Part shown: in pieces, positions 54,601 to 64,000 of the stretch
How positions within the stretch are numbered: the first letter of the stretch is position 1
Layout of the letters: every line of letters starts with the position of its first letter
Source: Zymoseptoria tritici IPO323
Lineage: Eukaryota > Ascomycota > Dothideomycetes > Mycosphaerellales > Mycosphaerellaceae
Length of the DNA stretch: 64,000 nt
NCBI RefSeq assembly: GCF_000219625.1
Contig: NC_018214.1
Location: 186,001-250,000, forward strand
Direction: 5' to 3'
Made by a program: the position numbers and the translations under genes
The notes under the pieces: generated by a model
What the model saw: the letters and a program-made list of their open reading frames with translations, nothing else
The model's database searches: none
What the model was told of the DNA's origin: nothing

Positions 54601-55305
54601 GCTGCTTGTGCCTGCGCGAGACGAGGTTGACGAAGAGGCTCCAGCGCGAGACGAAGTTGACGAAGACGTTCCAGCACGAGATGCAGTCGAAGAAGAAGCT
54701 CCAACGCGAGATGAAGCCAACGACGAACCGCTTGATCCAGCACGAGAAGCGGTAGTAGAAGAACTTCCAAAGCGCGAAGTCGAAGAAGCGCGAACAGAAG
54801 TCGACGTCGACAGCGAGTTGGACAATGGGTCACCCCTCACAGAAGTGGATGTAGCTGCTCGCCGAGATGTCGTGGTCGATGCACGCTTGGTCGTGATAGA
54901 CGTCCTGCGAACAGACGTCGTAGTAGCCTTGCGAGCGGAAGTCGTAGTCGCCTTGCGAGTAGTAGTAGTCGTCTTCTTGGTCGAGGTCTTGGCCGGCTGA
55001 GGCAATGCGCAAGCCTTGTCGTAGAAAGCATACGGAGACTTCTTGTTCGGCTTGATGAAGCTGGCACAGCCGTTGGAGTACTGACGGCAACGACCATTGC
55101 CGTAGCTGTAGGCCTGGCATTTCTTGGACTTCCTGCACTCGATAGCACAATTGGCACGGGTGCAGCGGGTCTGCTGAATCACATAGCGGTTGCTATCGTC
55201 GCCGTGGAGGCCGCAAGTGAGAGCGGAGCGTTTGTCGACGGGCGTGGCTTCGACTGCGATGCTGCCGATGGACAGCACGATGGCCAACAGGTTAGTGAAC
55301 CTCAT
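51619..55305 (-). CDS. Large Ser/Thr-rich secreted protein with four PAN/Apple-like domains
   Basis: 1228 aa, no intron. Signal peptide (LLAIVLSIGSIAVEATP) with a K-R site shortly after. PAN-like cysteine domains lie at about residues 30-100, 311-392, 792-870 and 1077-1145; the last three share the pattern CxxL/D...DCDT/ECDT...DxPR/EPxx...SFxxCxxxCA...CxAxTW/F...CxLxS. Between them run long Ser/Thr/Ala repeats, likely O-mannosylated stalks. The C-terminus ends VVRTERCT without a hydrophobic tail, so no GPI anchor is evident and the protein may be released or wall-trapped. PAN domains bind protein or carbohydrate; an adhesin-like role is inference. The gene ends about 130 nt from the convergent permease gene. 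Confidence 0.75.
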   Translation of the reverse strand: MRFTNLLAIVLSIGSIAVEATPVDKRSALTCGLHGDDSNRYVIQQTRCTRANCAIECRKSKKCQAYSYGNGRCRQYSNGCASFIKPNKKSPYAFYDKACALPQPAKTSTKKTTTTTRKATTTSARKATTTSVRRTSITTKRASTTTSRRAATSTSVRGDPLSNSLSTSTSVRASSTSRFGSSSTTASRAGSSGSSLASSRVGASSSTASRAGTSSSTSSRAGASSSTSSRAGTSSPSRTASGTVSRNTSTTASGTVPGTSSSVSRSTSTTVSGTAPGTSSSRSSSYGSSSSGSSSPTSSSTTSAAAPGVTADSCNDLSSSNNGQMIVDMTIFDLDCDTTFENGQPVDDEPRDTDSFGDCLTQCASYQGMNVCSAITWIPTTGECILRSATQGPMTTNDGDSATVVIPSNGSSSASRIAVSTSAASNGDSTSSLSAGSQTSSTSGAAQSSTTIANGGISTSASASDSTSAAARSTSTSSTDVTSAGNDQTTTSRARSEISTSSAASQSITSAATQSSSALSVDATSAGNGQTTTSLASSDISTSSSASESSASSAAGSSSASPTDAGISASSASTSQGPTPSSSTSDSTSDVAGPTSSSSSNDAVSSTSAASSEISTSSASGSGSTSAANGQSSTSSTAPDSNASATAGSSSITTSSSASESTSDVAGSTSSSSLTSAGGSSSATDGEASTSSGSDSSSTSAANGDSSSFSSLASSDASSTSIANSGISTSSSASESTSSAVQSSFSLIISSSSTGSNVLSTTVTESTASSGNSASISSASATSSAPAGPSAVSCDLLTDSSGQYVASNGDTFDNECDTSLDGSPVDDVPRTTTSFQECVEACATYTGPNKCVAITFTDGQCILKSETGVPSLDGSSDSATLLPSESSSTSISALVTSTSVDSSSSLSTVSATSSENSASSSTLITASATVSLSSTVSSTSEGSSSSPASTATESGSTGSGAISTSSNVSSASGTTQSDASSASASSSTSTATDAGSVNTTASSTSSDVSSASRTTQSDASSASTRSSASTDAQSTASSTSSDVSSISGSATTTDGSSTSTTSSATQSSTTPAPTAASCDELAANGGQFGSDSKQFQAQCDSSIDGEPMGEPENEPSYQDCSDLCAATSGCAAFTFDSESGVCTLYQGSVIVVPGTSNPGNSNPPDAGVLLPPLSSTTTTGSATQTTNSATSSTSTVSTTSAAPSSCAITAPGGNVEDVLEVVRTERCT

Positions 55306-56929
55306 GGTGGCGGAGGGATTGGGAAGCGAATGAATGGACCAGACTCAGGTCATGCAGAGACTCCCTCGAGGGCCCTTGAGGGTGGGAGGACACCTCATAC
55401 CTCTTATAAATACCTATTATAGAACCGTAGACGACACATGCGAAATCCATGCCTGCCAAATCTAGACGTCCGTTGTGCCAGTGACTCCCAACGTCGTAGC
55501 CAAATACGCGTACCTTCTGAGACAAGATCTATCCTTCCAGAAGTCCGCTTACCGTTGCAAGACCCAACGGCATCGAGCGCAGCGCATGCCATCGAAGCCG
55601 ACAAGACCATTCTCCGAGGCACGCCACGCCCATCCATGGACTCTGCAAAACAAGCGGAGTGTTTTCCAATAACGCTGTCTTCGATGAACCGGTATCTGTA
55701 TGGAGGCTCTGTCCGGCTGCCATCTAGCTCTGGAGTCTACAAAGGTTGGACTCCAACCAGATCGTCAGGCACGAAGCCAGAATGCGAGCATGTCGTGCTG
55801 CAGCCCTTCTAGGGCGGCACTAAGCATAAAAGTTAGCAACTGTATGCTAGCGTGGCGGCATCTTGTCTGGGCGGTTTGAAACCGTTTGACGGCATTTCTC
55901 TCCTCGCGCGGCAAGAGGCGCCGCCATGTGCCTCATCACGGCGTCGTCCCTCTCTCCTTCCAGACGGGTGGAAGTCGCTCTTGTTCTTGTTTGAATGCAT
56001 GAGGTGATGGGGTACTCAAGCGCTACCCGCCGACAGAAGACTCAAGTCAGCCCTGATGTAAATGGGGAAGGCAGGAACGAGGCAGAGAAGAAGCAAGGCA
56101 GGCCGAATTTCCAACGTTCCGTCGTAGTGAATTCTCAATGTGGAGCGTCTGAGCAAAGAGGAAGCCTCGTCCTCCCTCCCGATTGGAAATCTCTACCACC
56201 TCACCGGCGCCCACCGGTACTTCGTCCGAACGCCTCTTACCACACGGCGTCGCGATTCCGACGCGGCTCATTTGGGAAAGCGGTAGCTAGAGCCGGCGTC
56301 TTCCAGAGAAAGGTTTCATCACGGGAGAAACCCAGCGACCCGGGACGCATCGATCGCAGATGGTGTGTCGATGCACATGACGGCGCCAAAATGAATACAG
56401 AGGTACCTCCTCGATCGCAGTGCCGTGGTGTCGGTGCTTGTGAAGAACACGTGGGCACCGCCAAGAAATCCTTTCAAGACACGGCACCGCGTGGAACTGC
56501 CGAGACGTGACGAGCTTATTTGCACAACAGCAGGGAGCTTTTCCTGACGAGATATCTCATCATCGGCACCATCACGAGGGACTGTTGATGAAAGGAAGCC
56601 GGTCCAAGGATGAAGATTGTGAGTCCGTCCGACAGACTACTTGAAAGGGTGCAATTATGATTGTTTGTTCTTATGAGTGCAAGTTGTTAGTCTAGGAAAG
56701 TCGAGACATCTCCCGTCTTCCTCCCGGGTTGGGACCCAATCGGTCCAAAAATGAGCTACGCAGTCGCAACGGGGATTGCCGCCGCAAGATTGTGTTCTGG
56801 AGACTGTGAAGTCTGACACCCCCGAACAAGATTCATCCAGTCTGATGGCCCTTCTCCAGCGAAAGACCACTGATACCGAAACCGCAAAAACGCCGACATT
56901 GATATTTCCGCCCCATTAGCTCCGCTCGT
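55306..56929. other. Intergenic region between two minus-strand genes
   Basis: 1.6 kb. The part next to 55305 is the promoter of the PAN-domain gene. Open frames such as 55995-56510 lack recognisable features and codon character. No RNA gene seen. Confidence 0.55.
55403..55412 (-). promoter_or_regulatory. Possible TATA box of the PAN-domain protein gene
   Basis: TATTTATAAG on the minus strand, about 98 nt before the ATG at 55305. Confidence 0.4.
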
Positions 56930-59162
56930 TCACCAGCGGCCCTCTTCGTTCTGCCGAAGGCGCAATTGACGCTTCTGCTCATCCCTCCTGTCCTGGTGAA
57001 GTTGTCGGCTGAACAGCGCTTGTGATCTCAGCCTGTCGTCTCTCTGCTGCGCACTCTCGTATGAACTTGGATGGGATTGACGCTGTTGCTGCTCGCCGCG
57101 AGTCTGTCGCAGCTGCGAGGCCATCGCCTGGAACATCTGTCTGCTGTTCCTCTCCTCCTGTGCCGCCTCACGAGCGAGCTCATGGACTTCGTTGTGAGAC
57201 AGTACGTTGTGCGCTTGGCCGCGCTGCTTGCGTTTCTTCTTCGTAGGTTTTGGGTCCGGAGCCTTTGGAGCAATGGGAGCCTTTGGAGCAATGGGAGCCT
57301 TTGGAGCAGTAGGGGTCTTTGAGTCGTTGAAACCCAAACCGTTCCGCTTCATCTCCTCAAGCACACTCTCCCAGGCCTTGATCACGACCCGGAGACTACC
57401 CTTCTTGGCCCTGATCCTGTCTGCTGCAATATTCCGCAAAGATTGGCGCTGCTTTACCACATGGTCGTCGAAGTTGTCATTATGAGCCTTGTCCGCCTGA
57501 CGCAGAACGGACTGGGAGATGGGTTGACGTGGAGCGGCCTGCGGAGCGGGCTGTGAAGCGGGCGGTGGAGCGGCCTTAGCCGTGGGTACCAAAGTGGGTG
57601 GATTGAACTTGAAGGGCGCTGGCGAGCGAGGCTGCATCTCACTCCGTCTGCTCCACGGACTGAGGTCCAGGATCTCGCCGTCCTCCAGCTCTTGCTTGAT
57701 TGACTTTGGAGAACTATGCTGAAGTGCCTGGCTCGAATTGCGTACCTTGCCATGTTTGACAGTGTCTGACACGCTCGACGGCTGCATCGCAGATGAGGAA
57801 GGCTGCGATGAGGAAGGCTGCTGCGAAGGCTGCGACGGCCGCCCGAACGACCAGGTCGATCCAGTAGGCAGAACAACTGGCCGACCGAAGAAAGTGCCCG
57901 CCGTCTGAGCGGAAGCAGTCACCGGACGAGCAGACGGCTGACCGAACCGCGAGGTAGATGGTTGCCCAGAATTGAACGCCGGCTGCTGGCCGGTGTACGT
58001 GGACGGTTGGCAAGTCTTGTAGTCCGAACTGAACGAAAATGTAGCCGGCTTGGAGTCGACCTTTGCGACGGCTTGCTGTGCAAAAGGGTTGCTCACGGCA
58101 TGATGGCCGGTCTGCGAAGCGGAAGATGACGACACATCGAAGCCGCTGGCCACATTCTGCTGTGAGAAGGCAATGCTCGCAGTGTGCTGGCCAGCTGGGT
58201 AGACAAACGGAGCCGCCTGCGGGTCCAACTTCGCGGTGGCTTGCTGGAGCGCAGCTGCAAAGTCAACCGGAGACGGCTTCGAGCCCACCGGCGCAGCGCA
58301 TCGTCTCCAGAAATCATTGCTCATAGCTTGCTGGCCAGCCAAGGACACAGACGTCGATGGCACGACGAGCCCACCAGCGCTTGAGTTCACGCTTTGTGGC
58401 TGAAGCACGGTAGCTGCAGACGAAACCGCCGCCGGGCCGCGATCAGATGGACCACTGCGCACACCTGTGAATCCCAGGTAGGGACTCAGCACGCTGCCTC
58501 CACGCGGCTGGTACCAGACGGTGTCTGCAGGTGTGAACAGGACAGGCGCAGCGGTACCGTCTGGTTTGATCTCGTAGATCGTGCCAACAGTCGCGCGGTC
58601 TGGCGCAGGCACCTCCACCAGGGTGTCCTTCATTTCCTGGCTCAGGCCGCCACCTTTGCCGAAGCTGAGCTCCTGAATCTGATGTTGACCCGATGGTGAA
58701 AGTATGGCGAAGACACGTTTGGGAGCACTGTCTGGAGCGGGGTCGAAGATGCGGTATCTTTGTCCCGACAGCAGGGGCGGGTGCTCGAGCGGACGTGTTG
58801 CAGCAGCGTGAAAGCCATTGCCGACCATGGGCTGCTGCTGCGTCGCTGACTGTGCCTCAGTATGCCGAAGACCGCTGCCTTCGGTCGGCGCATGCTTCGG
58901 AGCATGGATGGAAGCCATCAGGCCGAGATCGCGGGACTCGCCAGGCTGCGGCGCAGTGGTGAAGGTGTCGGTCATGGAAGTGTCTGCCAAAGTGTGTCAG
59001 TATCTGCGCGGAGAGAGAGATGATCGGTCGAAGAAACAGACGACACCACCGCTCCAGCATACCTCGAGAGACACTCTTCTCCTGCTGCGTGACCTGACCG
59101 AAACCATTCGCACTGCTGCCGCTGCCTTTATCGCGCTGATTCATCGCCCACCAGTGCGCCAT
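56930..59162 (-). CDS. Unrecognised Gln/Ser/Pro-rich protein with basic C-terminus
   Basis: Two exons on the minus strand, 59162-59063 and 58983-56930; the 79-nt intron (GTATGC donor, CTGAC branch, GGCAG acceptor) joins MAHWWAMNQRDKG... to ...TSMTDTFTTAPQ and gives 717 aa. An early segment of ordered look (SGQRYRIFDPAPDSAPKRVF, then VPAPDRATVGTIYEI) is followed by a long Gln/Ser/Gly-Phe-containing disordered middle (TFFGRP, TWSFGRP, STSRFGQP). A Lys/Arg-rich end has APKAPI repeats, KPTKKKRKQRG (nuclear-localisation-like) and a Gln/Arg-rich helix. No family was recognised. A nuclear role is a guess. It lies head-to-tail with the next basic protein gene. Confidence 0.55.
57258..57311. repeat. 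18-bp tandem repeat inside the coding sequence
   Basis: Three copies of GGAGCCTTTGGAGCAATG (the last slightly changed), encoding the APKAPI repeat of the overlapping gene. Confidence 0.9.
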
Positions 59163-59862
59163 CGTGGCTAAAAGTCTGGATGTGGTGAGCAATGTAGCTG
59201 AGATGATGTTGAAGTGTAAGGAAATGGGATGGAGAAGGAGGACAGGTCGACGAGACGAAGAAGGAGAAAGTCGAAGGACTTGTTGTTTGGACTTGAACTT
59301 CACGTCGCTGTCGCACGAAACATCACACCGCTAGCGCTTGCGCAAAACATTCCCGCCCCAGGCAACCGTTCGGGGTGATTTAGCAGGTGCGCCCCCAGCT
59401 CTCGTTCAGAAGCTGGTACGGCGATCGAGATATGTTGTCGGCGGAATACGTGGCGTGAATTGAAGCAGTTTCTGGAGGTTACGATGCGAAAGTGGAACAG
59501 ACTTACTGTGAACGCCAGCGGAAGGAATCCAGATACTCGACTGCGAGTGCTTTTGCATGAGGGCACAGAAGCCCGCCTACCTGCTACGAAATGCTGGCAC
59601 GACGAATGGCATGGCTAGAAACCCCTTCGCTGCGTGCTGGGGACGCAGAAAGCATGCTTCTCCTCAAGCGCAAGCCCAAATGAGCCCAACACAATGCAAA
59701 CTCCGTTCCTCCAAAGAGGTCACCCTTTCCCATGCGCCTTTGTCGTGAAGCTCAGCCCTTGAGCTTGATCCGTTTTCATGCATCTCAAACCCACCCAGAA
59801 CGCCATGCTCGAGGCCATATCCAGACCGAGCCATGCAAAGACTTTTCCCACTCCACACTCAT
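59163..59862. other. Intergenic region between two minus-strand genes
   Basis: 700 bp, promoter side of the 56930-59162 gene and 3' flank of the next. No gene seen. Confidence 0.55.
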
Positions 59863-61800
59863 TCACATGTACACGCCCACGCCTCTCGACATGGCGGCCA
59901 TCTTCGTTCCTGCCAAGTCCTCCCAGAAGTCGAGGGGGAACGTCGTGCGTCCCTTCATGAGCTCGAAGTTGGCCATCACGACGCCCTTCTCCGCCAGCTC
60001 TTGATACCGGACGGACTCCGCGACTTGAAGAGCTTTCTTGGACACGTCCTTTCCGTCGACCATCGATCCGTTGGCCTCATCTTGCGCAATTTTCCTCTCC
60101 TCGTTGGCGAGTGTTTGAGTGTAGTGCAGTTTGGACGGTCGCGAAGGAAGGTCTACGGCGCCTGAAGCGCCCTGTGCTCTCTGAGCGGCCCCTAGCGCCT
60201 CCTTCTTCTTTTGCCGCTTTTCAGCTCGCCTTACAGCTCGAGCCTCAATGCGAGCATTCCTCTGCGCCTGCTGTTTTGCGTCTAGCCATTTGTTACCCAC
60301 CTTCTTCAGATGCTTCTCCTTCTCTGTCGGTGCTTGTGTCTGCGACGGATGCACTGACATCGGCGATGAGGCGTCCACGAGTTGAGCTGCTGGAGTCTGC
60401 AGTCCCTGCGACTGAACATAGGCTTGATCAGCTTCTTGTTGATGCTGCTTGATGGTCTTGAAGATGATGCCGCCCCCAACCTGCACAGCGTGGACAGCTT
60501 GCCCGCGCTCCGCATTCTCGGGCGGGGCATTCCTCAGTTGCCACGAGTTTAGCCTTCGCAGAGAAAGCTCAGGATCACTCACCTGTGCTGTTCGCATCTG
60601 GTTGGAGGATGAGGCGTTGCTTGGGATGGCGGCTGCTTGTTTCAGCTCTCTCTGAAGCTGATCATTCGCTCGGTCAGTTTCTGCTTTGATCTTGATGGCT
60701 CTGGTATTGACGGTTGGAGTTCCAGCGTGCACCAGCAGCGTGGAAGATTTCCAACACTGCTTCCATGCCTCGCATATGGCCAATTGACCTTGCCGCCCTG
60801 CCATGTCCGCTGAAGCTGGGATGGGGTCACTCACCTGTGCTGGGGTGTCCGTGTGAGATTGCCAAACTGGGCGCTGAATTTGCACTTGCGCTTCCTGCCT
60901 CTGCTGCTGGCCAGCCGCGGTGTGGACGTCTTGTGCTCTCAGTTTCGCCGGGCGCCGTGGGAGGCTTGAGACTTGCGATCTGGTGACCCGCTTGGTGAAT
61001 TCTTCTGCTTCGGGTGGCTCATACTCGTCGTCTCCCTCTCCACTGCCCTTCATCTGATGGTCCTGTTGGGCCCCAGAGTCGCTCGGCTCGTACATCGGGT
61101 CCTGCTTCAGCTGCTGCCGCTCCTCGAGAAGATTCTTTTCCCGAGCGGCCTCCTGCTGACGTGCTTGCGCTTTTCTCTGTTTCTTAGTCAACCCTGGGGG
61201 CATGACTGGGTTGCTCTGCTGCTCCTGGGCAGCTTTGTTCAGCGCCTTCTTCTGTTTCTTGGTCAACCCCGCATGTGGGTTCATGTTCTGATTCGGATCC
61301 TGGCCTGGAAGTGTGATCTTGTTCGGATTGCCGTTTGTTTGACTCGATCCGCCATGGACGGCTGGAGCCTTCATAGCTTGTCTTGCTAGCTTCGCCTGCC
61401 GAGTGGCTTTCTGTTGTGCCGTGGCCGCTTTAGCCTTTGCCCTCTTCGCTTCTTCTACAACAACAGAACGATCAGTATCGCCCCAGAGTCATCCTACGCC
61501 TAAAATAGTAGGCACAGGTTGTGAGTGCCACGGTGGGGGAACATACGCTGAGCGGGCGTGAATTTCGCAGCAGCGCCTCTGTGAGAAAAGTCAGTTTCCC
61601 GTTCCAAAGACACAATAACAGAATTCGAGGATGTCAAGACGTACTCGTTGCCACCTCCATTCTTCCTCGCCTGCTCTGCGAAATCGAACAAAAGTCAGCC
61701 AACGCACTGCCTCAAATGTCTTCACATGCCTGCGCCCCGTGGTGTCGAAAAGCAAAAAGCTGAACTGATGAAGGAATTACGAACGTTTGCTGCGCGCCAT
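59863..61800 (-). CDS. Unrecognised Lys/Gln-rich basic protein
   Basis: Four exons on the minus strand: 61800-61785, 61675-61645, 61578-61547, 61454-59863, with three tiny leading exons (16, 31, 32 nt), join to 556 aa starting MARSKQQARKNGGG. Two LTKKQ[KR]KA motifs (residues ~85-130), an acidic patch (GEGDDEYEPPEAEEF), and a Lys/Arg/Gln-rich helical region (KWLDAKQQAQRNARIEARAVRRAEKRQKKK) are the main features. The end is AGTKMAAMSRGVGVYM. The product may bind nucleic acid or ribosomes; no family was recognised. The last exon contains two strong 5' splice-site sequences (60834 and 60582) that might mark unspliced or optional introns of in-frame length. Confidence 0.55.
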
Positions 61801-62308
61801 GATATCTCTTCCACACCTGCTCGCGCCTGCAGAACGAGAAAAGTTCTGCCGTGTAGAATGCTGTTGTTATGTCGATGTTGAAGTTCAATTGAAGTTCGCC
61901 GTCGAAGTCGAAAGTCGAAAGTTGACGTCGGAGCTTCAAAATTAGAACTAAAGTGGGGCGAGCCTGCTCTGATTGGCTGCGTTCCTTGGGAGAGGACAGG
62001 TTCCATTCACTCTGTATTGTACTTCAATCACATGCAAACCTGGGTCATGGGCAGTTTGGAGGCGGCGAGATCTGCCCGAGATGTGGCTAGATTCGAGAAG
62101 CCGGACAACAGAGAGGGATGCTCTTCAGGAGAAGTACAGCTATCTCAACTGCCCTGTACAGCATCGTATTATGAAGTACTCAACCCAGAAGGCCCCATAT
62201 CCGACCTCTTATAGCGCTCGCGCACTTCAACCCTCTGCTGTCTACAGACCACCCAGAAACTCCTCCCTGCCAGCCCGTCCATCCCGCCTCATTCCCCATA
62301 CCCATCCA
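61801..62308. other. Intergenic region between ADE4 and the basic protein gene
   Basis: About 500 bp: ADE4 3' flank and promoter of the gene starting at 61800. No gene seen. Confidence 0.6.
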
Positions 62309-63998
62309 TCAACGATGCTCATTATCATTGATATTCCAGATTGCAATATCCTGACTATCGCCGTTCGCAGGTTTCTTCTCATCCGCGGAAGACGACCTTC
62401 GTTGACGCTTGTCACCCTCTCCATCCCCTTCACCTTCAACAAAGCTGTTGCCACGGGAGAGCCTATCGACACGCTCGCGTTTGGGTAGACGTCCTTCACC
62501 TACAACATCGTCAGTCAGTACGAGTCCGTGGGTGGGATGTGAAGGGGTCCTCACCATCAGAGCCGCTGTCCCTAGCAACGACCTCCCCGCGATCATCAAC
62601 GTCCACTCCATTCGCCGCCATCTTGATCTCCTTGTTCGTGGCCGTACCATGCACAACAGCCTGCACCGCCTTCTCCATGACCTTCATCTTCTTCGTCTCG
62701 CCGCGAATGCGTTCCAAATGCTGAAAGTAATCCTTCGCGACAGGAGTGACGTACGTGCCACAGAACACACCGACTTCGAAGCGTTGATTCTCCCTCGGAC
62801 TCGCTTGCGCGCAAGCGGACTTGAGATCTTCCAGGTCTTGGTAGATGACCTTGTCGGCGCCAATGTGCTCGGAAATGTCCTCCAGTGTGCGGTGATGTGC
62901 GACCAGCTCGTCTTGACTCGCGAGGTCGATGCCGTAGATGTGTGCGTGTGTGATGGGTGGCGCGCAGCTGCTGAAGTAGACTTTGCGAGCGCCGGCTTCT
63001 CTGGCCATGTTGACGATTTCGCGGGAGGTCGTGCCGCGGACGATGGAGTCGTCAACGAGCAGGACGCATTTGCCTGCGAACTCGGAGGGGATGGCATTGA
63101 GCTTTGCGCGGACGCCGCGTTGTCGGGCTCGTTGCGAGGGCATAATGAAGGTGCGGAAGATGTAGCGGTTCTTGATGAAGCCCTGGCAGTAGGGCTTCTT
63201 GAGGTGTTTTGAGACGGCGTAGGCGGAGACGAGGGAGGTTTCGGGGATGGGGATCACGGCGTCGATCTCTTTGAGGATTTCCGGGCCGAGTTGCTTTTGA
63301 ATGGTGTCGGCGAGGCGGTAGCCCATGAGTTGACGGCTGCGGTGGACGGAAATGCCGTCGATCGTGCTTTCGGGTCTGGCGAAATAGACATATTCGAAGA
63401 TGTCCGGAGCATAGTCCTTTTGCTCTTCGACTTGGCAGAAGACCGGTGCTTTGCCCTTCTCGATAATCACGGCTTGACCAGGAAGAATGTCCTTGATGTT
63501 GCTGTAACCGTTCTGACTGAGAGCGACGGACTCGGAGGCCATCATGTAGTCCATTCCACCTTCGACATCCAACGATGGCCTCTCGCCGAGCACCATCGGG
63601 CGAATGCCGTAAGAGTCACGGAACCCAATAAGCCCGAATCCAGCCAACATCGCCGTGCATGCCCAGCCACCTCTCAGTCTTCCGTACATTCTCTTCAACG
63701 CCTCGAAGCAGTCCGCGGAATTAATGCGAGCCTTGCCGGTGGTGTTGAGCTCATCAGCGAAGATGTTCAACATCAGCTCACTGTCCGACTCCGTATTGAT
63801 GTGCCTGTGCGCCTCCTTGTCCAAGTACTCCCTCAATTCCGGCGCATTGATCAAGTTGCCGTTATGTGTGAAGCAGATGCCGTATGGAGAGTTGACGTAG
63901 AACGGTTGTGCTTCAGCATTCGCGCTGCTGCCGGCGGTTGGATATCTCAAATGTCCCAATCCCATGTATCCTGGCAAGTCTTGCACTCTCTTTCCCTC
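62309..63998 (-). CDS. ADE4: Amidophosphoribosyltransferase, C-terminal part (5' end beyond the window)
   Basis: First committed step of purine synthesis: PRPP plus glutamine to 5-phosphoribosylamine. The visible part spans 63998-62555 and, after a 55-nt intron, 62499-62309; the second exon replaces the read-through end and gives a tail ending [14 protein letters not shown]. Glutaminase features: [37 protein letters not shown] and [14 protein letters not shown]. Transferase features: [21 protein letters not shown] and the PRPP-binding loop [19 protein letters not shown]. The N-terminal catalytic cysteine lies to the right of the window. Fungal enzymes are about 500-580 aa, which fits. Expected cytosolic and regulated by purines; the sequence here shows no regulatory element. 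Confidence 0.95.
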
Positions 63999-64000
63999 GT

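Noticed and set aside
55995..56510. 171-codon frame on the plus strand
   Set aside because: Arg/Ser-rich with no recognisable feature; likely chance in GC-rich intergenic DNA.
1..64000. CRISPR arrays, bacterial operons, phage or plasmid functions
   Set aside because: No spaced identical repeats and no prokaryotic gene organisation; spliceosomal introns, a nuclear pore gene and RIP show this is fungal nuclear DNA.

Overview
The window is nuclear DNA of a filamentous ascomycete, most likely a Dothideomycete of the Mycosphaerella type. Genes carry short GT-AG introns of about 50-130 nt. The gene families are fungal: an Flc/TRP-like channel, an Skt5/Chs4-like chitin synthase regulator, the nucleoporin Nup53, a Dnf3-type flippase and an Aspf2/PRA1 zincophore. 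Two AT-rich islands show CpA-to-TpA damage typical of RIP (repeat-induced point mutation). No species is claimed.

Layout. At 1-6.7 kb lie the 3' part of an Flc-like gene, a fringe/GT31-like glycosyltransferase with a PAN domain, and a small secreted eight-cysteine protein. At 6.8-18.7 kb is a RIP-ruined Copia retrotransposon on the minus strand (171-bp LTRs, TTTTG target duplication), split by a 5.6-kb non-LTR LINE with its own 15-bp target duplication. At 19.8-37.3 kb are a secreted virginiamycin-B-lyase-like propeller, a five-exon Dnf3-type P4-ATPase, a low-complexity hypothetical gene, a GNAT acetyltransferase, the Skt5/Chs4-like gene with a C-terminal CAAX box, and Nup53. At 38.0-42.3 kb is a zinc-acquisition pair: an Aspf2/PRA1 zincophore gene and a ZIP zinc transporter gene, divergent around a 1.4-kb promoter. 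At 42.7-49.0 kb is a second copy of the same Copia family on the plus strand (GGAAT target duplication). At 49.7-64 kb are an MFS anion permease, a 1228-aa Ser/Thr-rich PAN-domain secreted protein, two unrecognised basic proteins, and the amidophosphoribosyltransferase gene ADE4, cut by the right edge.

How the parts work together. The clearest functional unit is the zinc pair. Its shared promoter is rich in CAAGGT (ZafA/Zap1-type zinc-response) and GCCAAG (PacC-type alkaline-response) hexamers. Both proteins carry C-H-x-H...C zinc clasps that look exon-duplicated: two in the zincophore tail and two in the transporter N-terminus.

The most unusual content is in the Copia family. Both copies keep one indel-free gag-pol frame. 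Between pol and the 3' LTR each also carries a 313-codon antisense reading frame, a tRNA-Cys-like sequence, and a 73/75-bp block that is the only unalignable part of the two elements. The LINE keeps both frames; all nine premature stops fit single CpA-to-TpA changes at Trp or Gln codons.

Splice sites, starts and domains were read by eye. No database search was possible.
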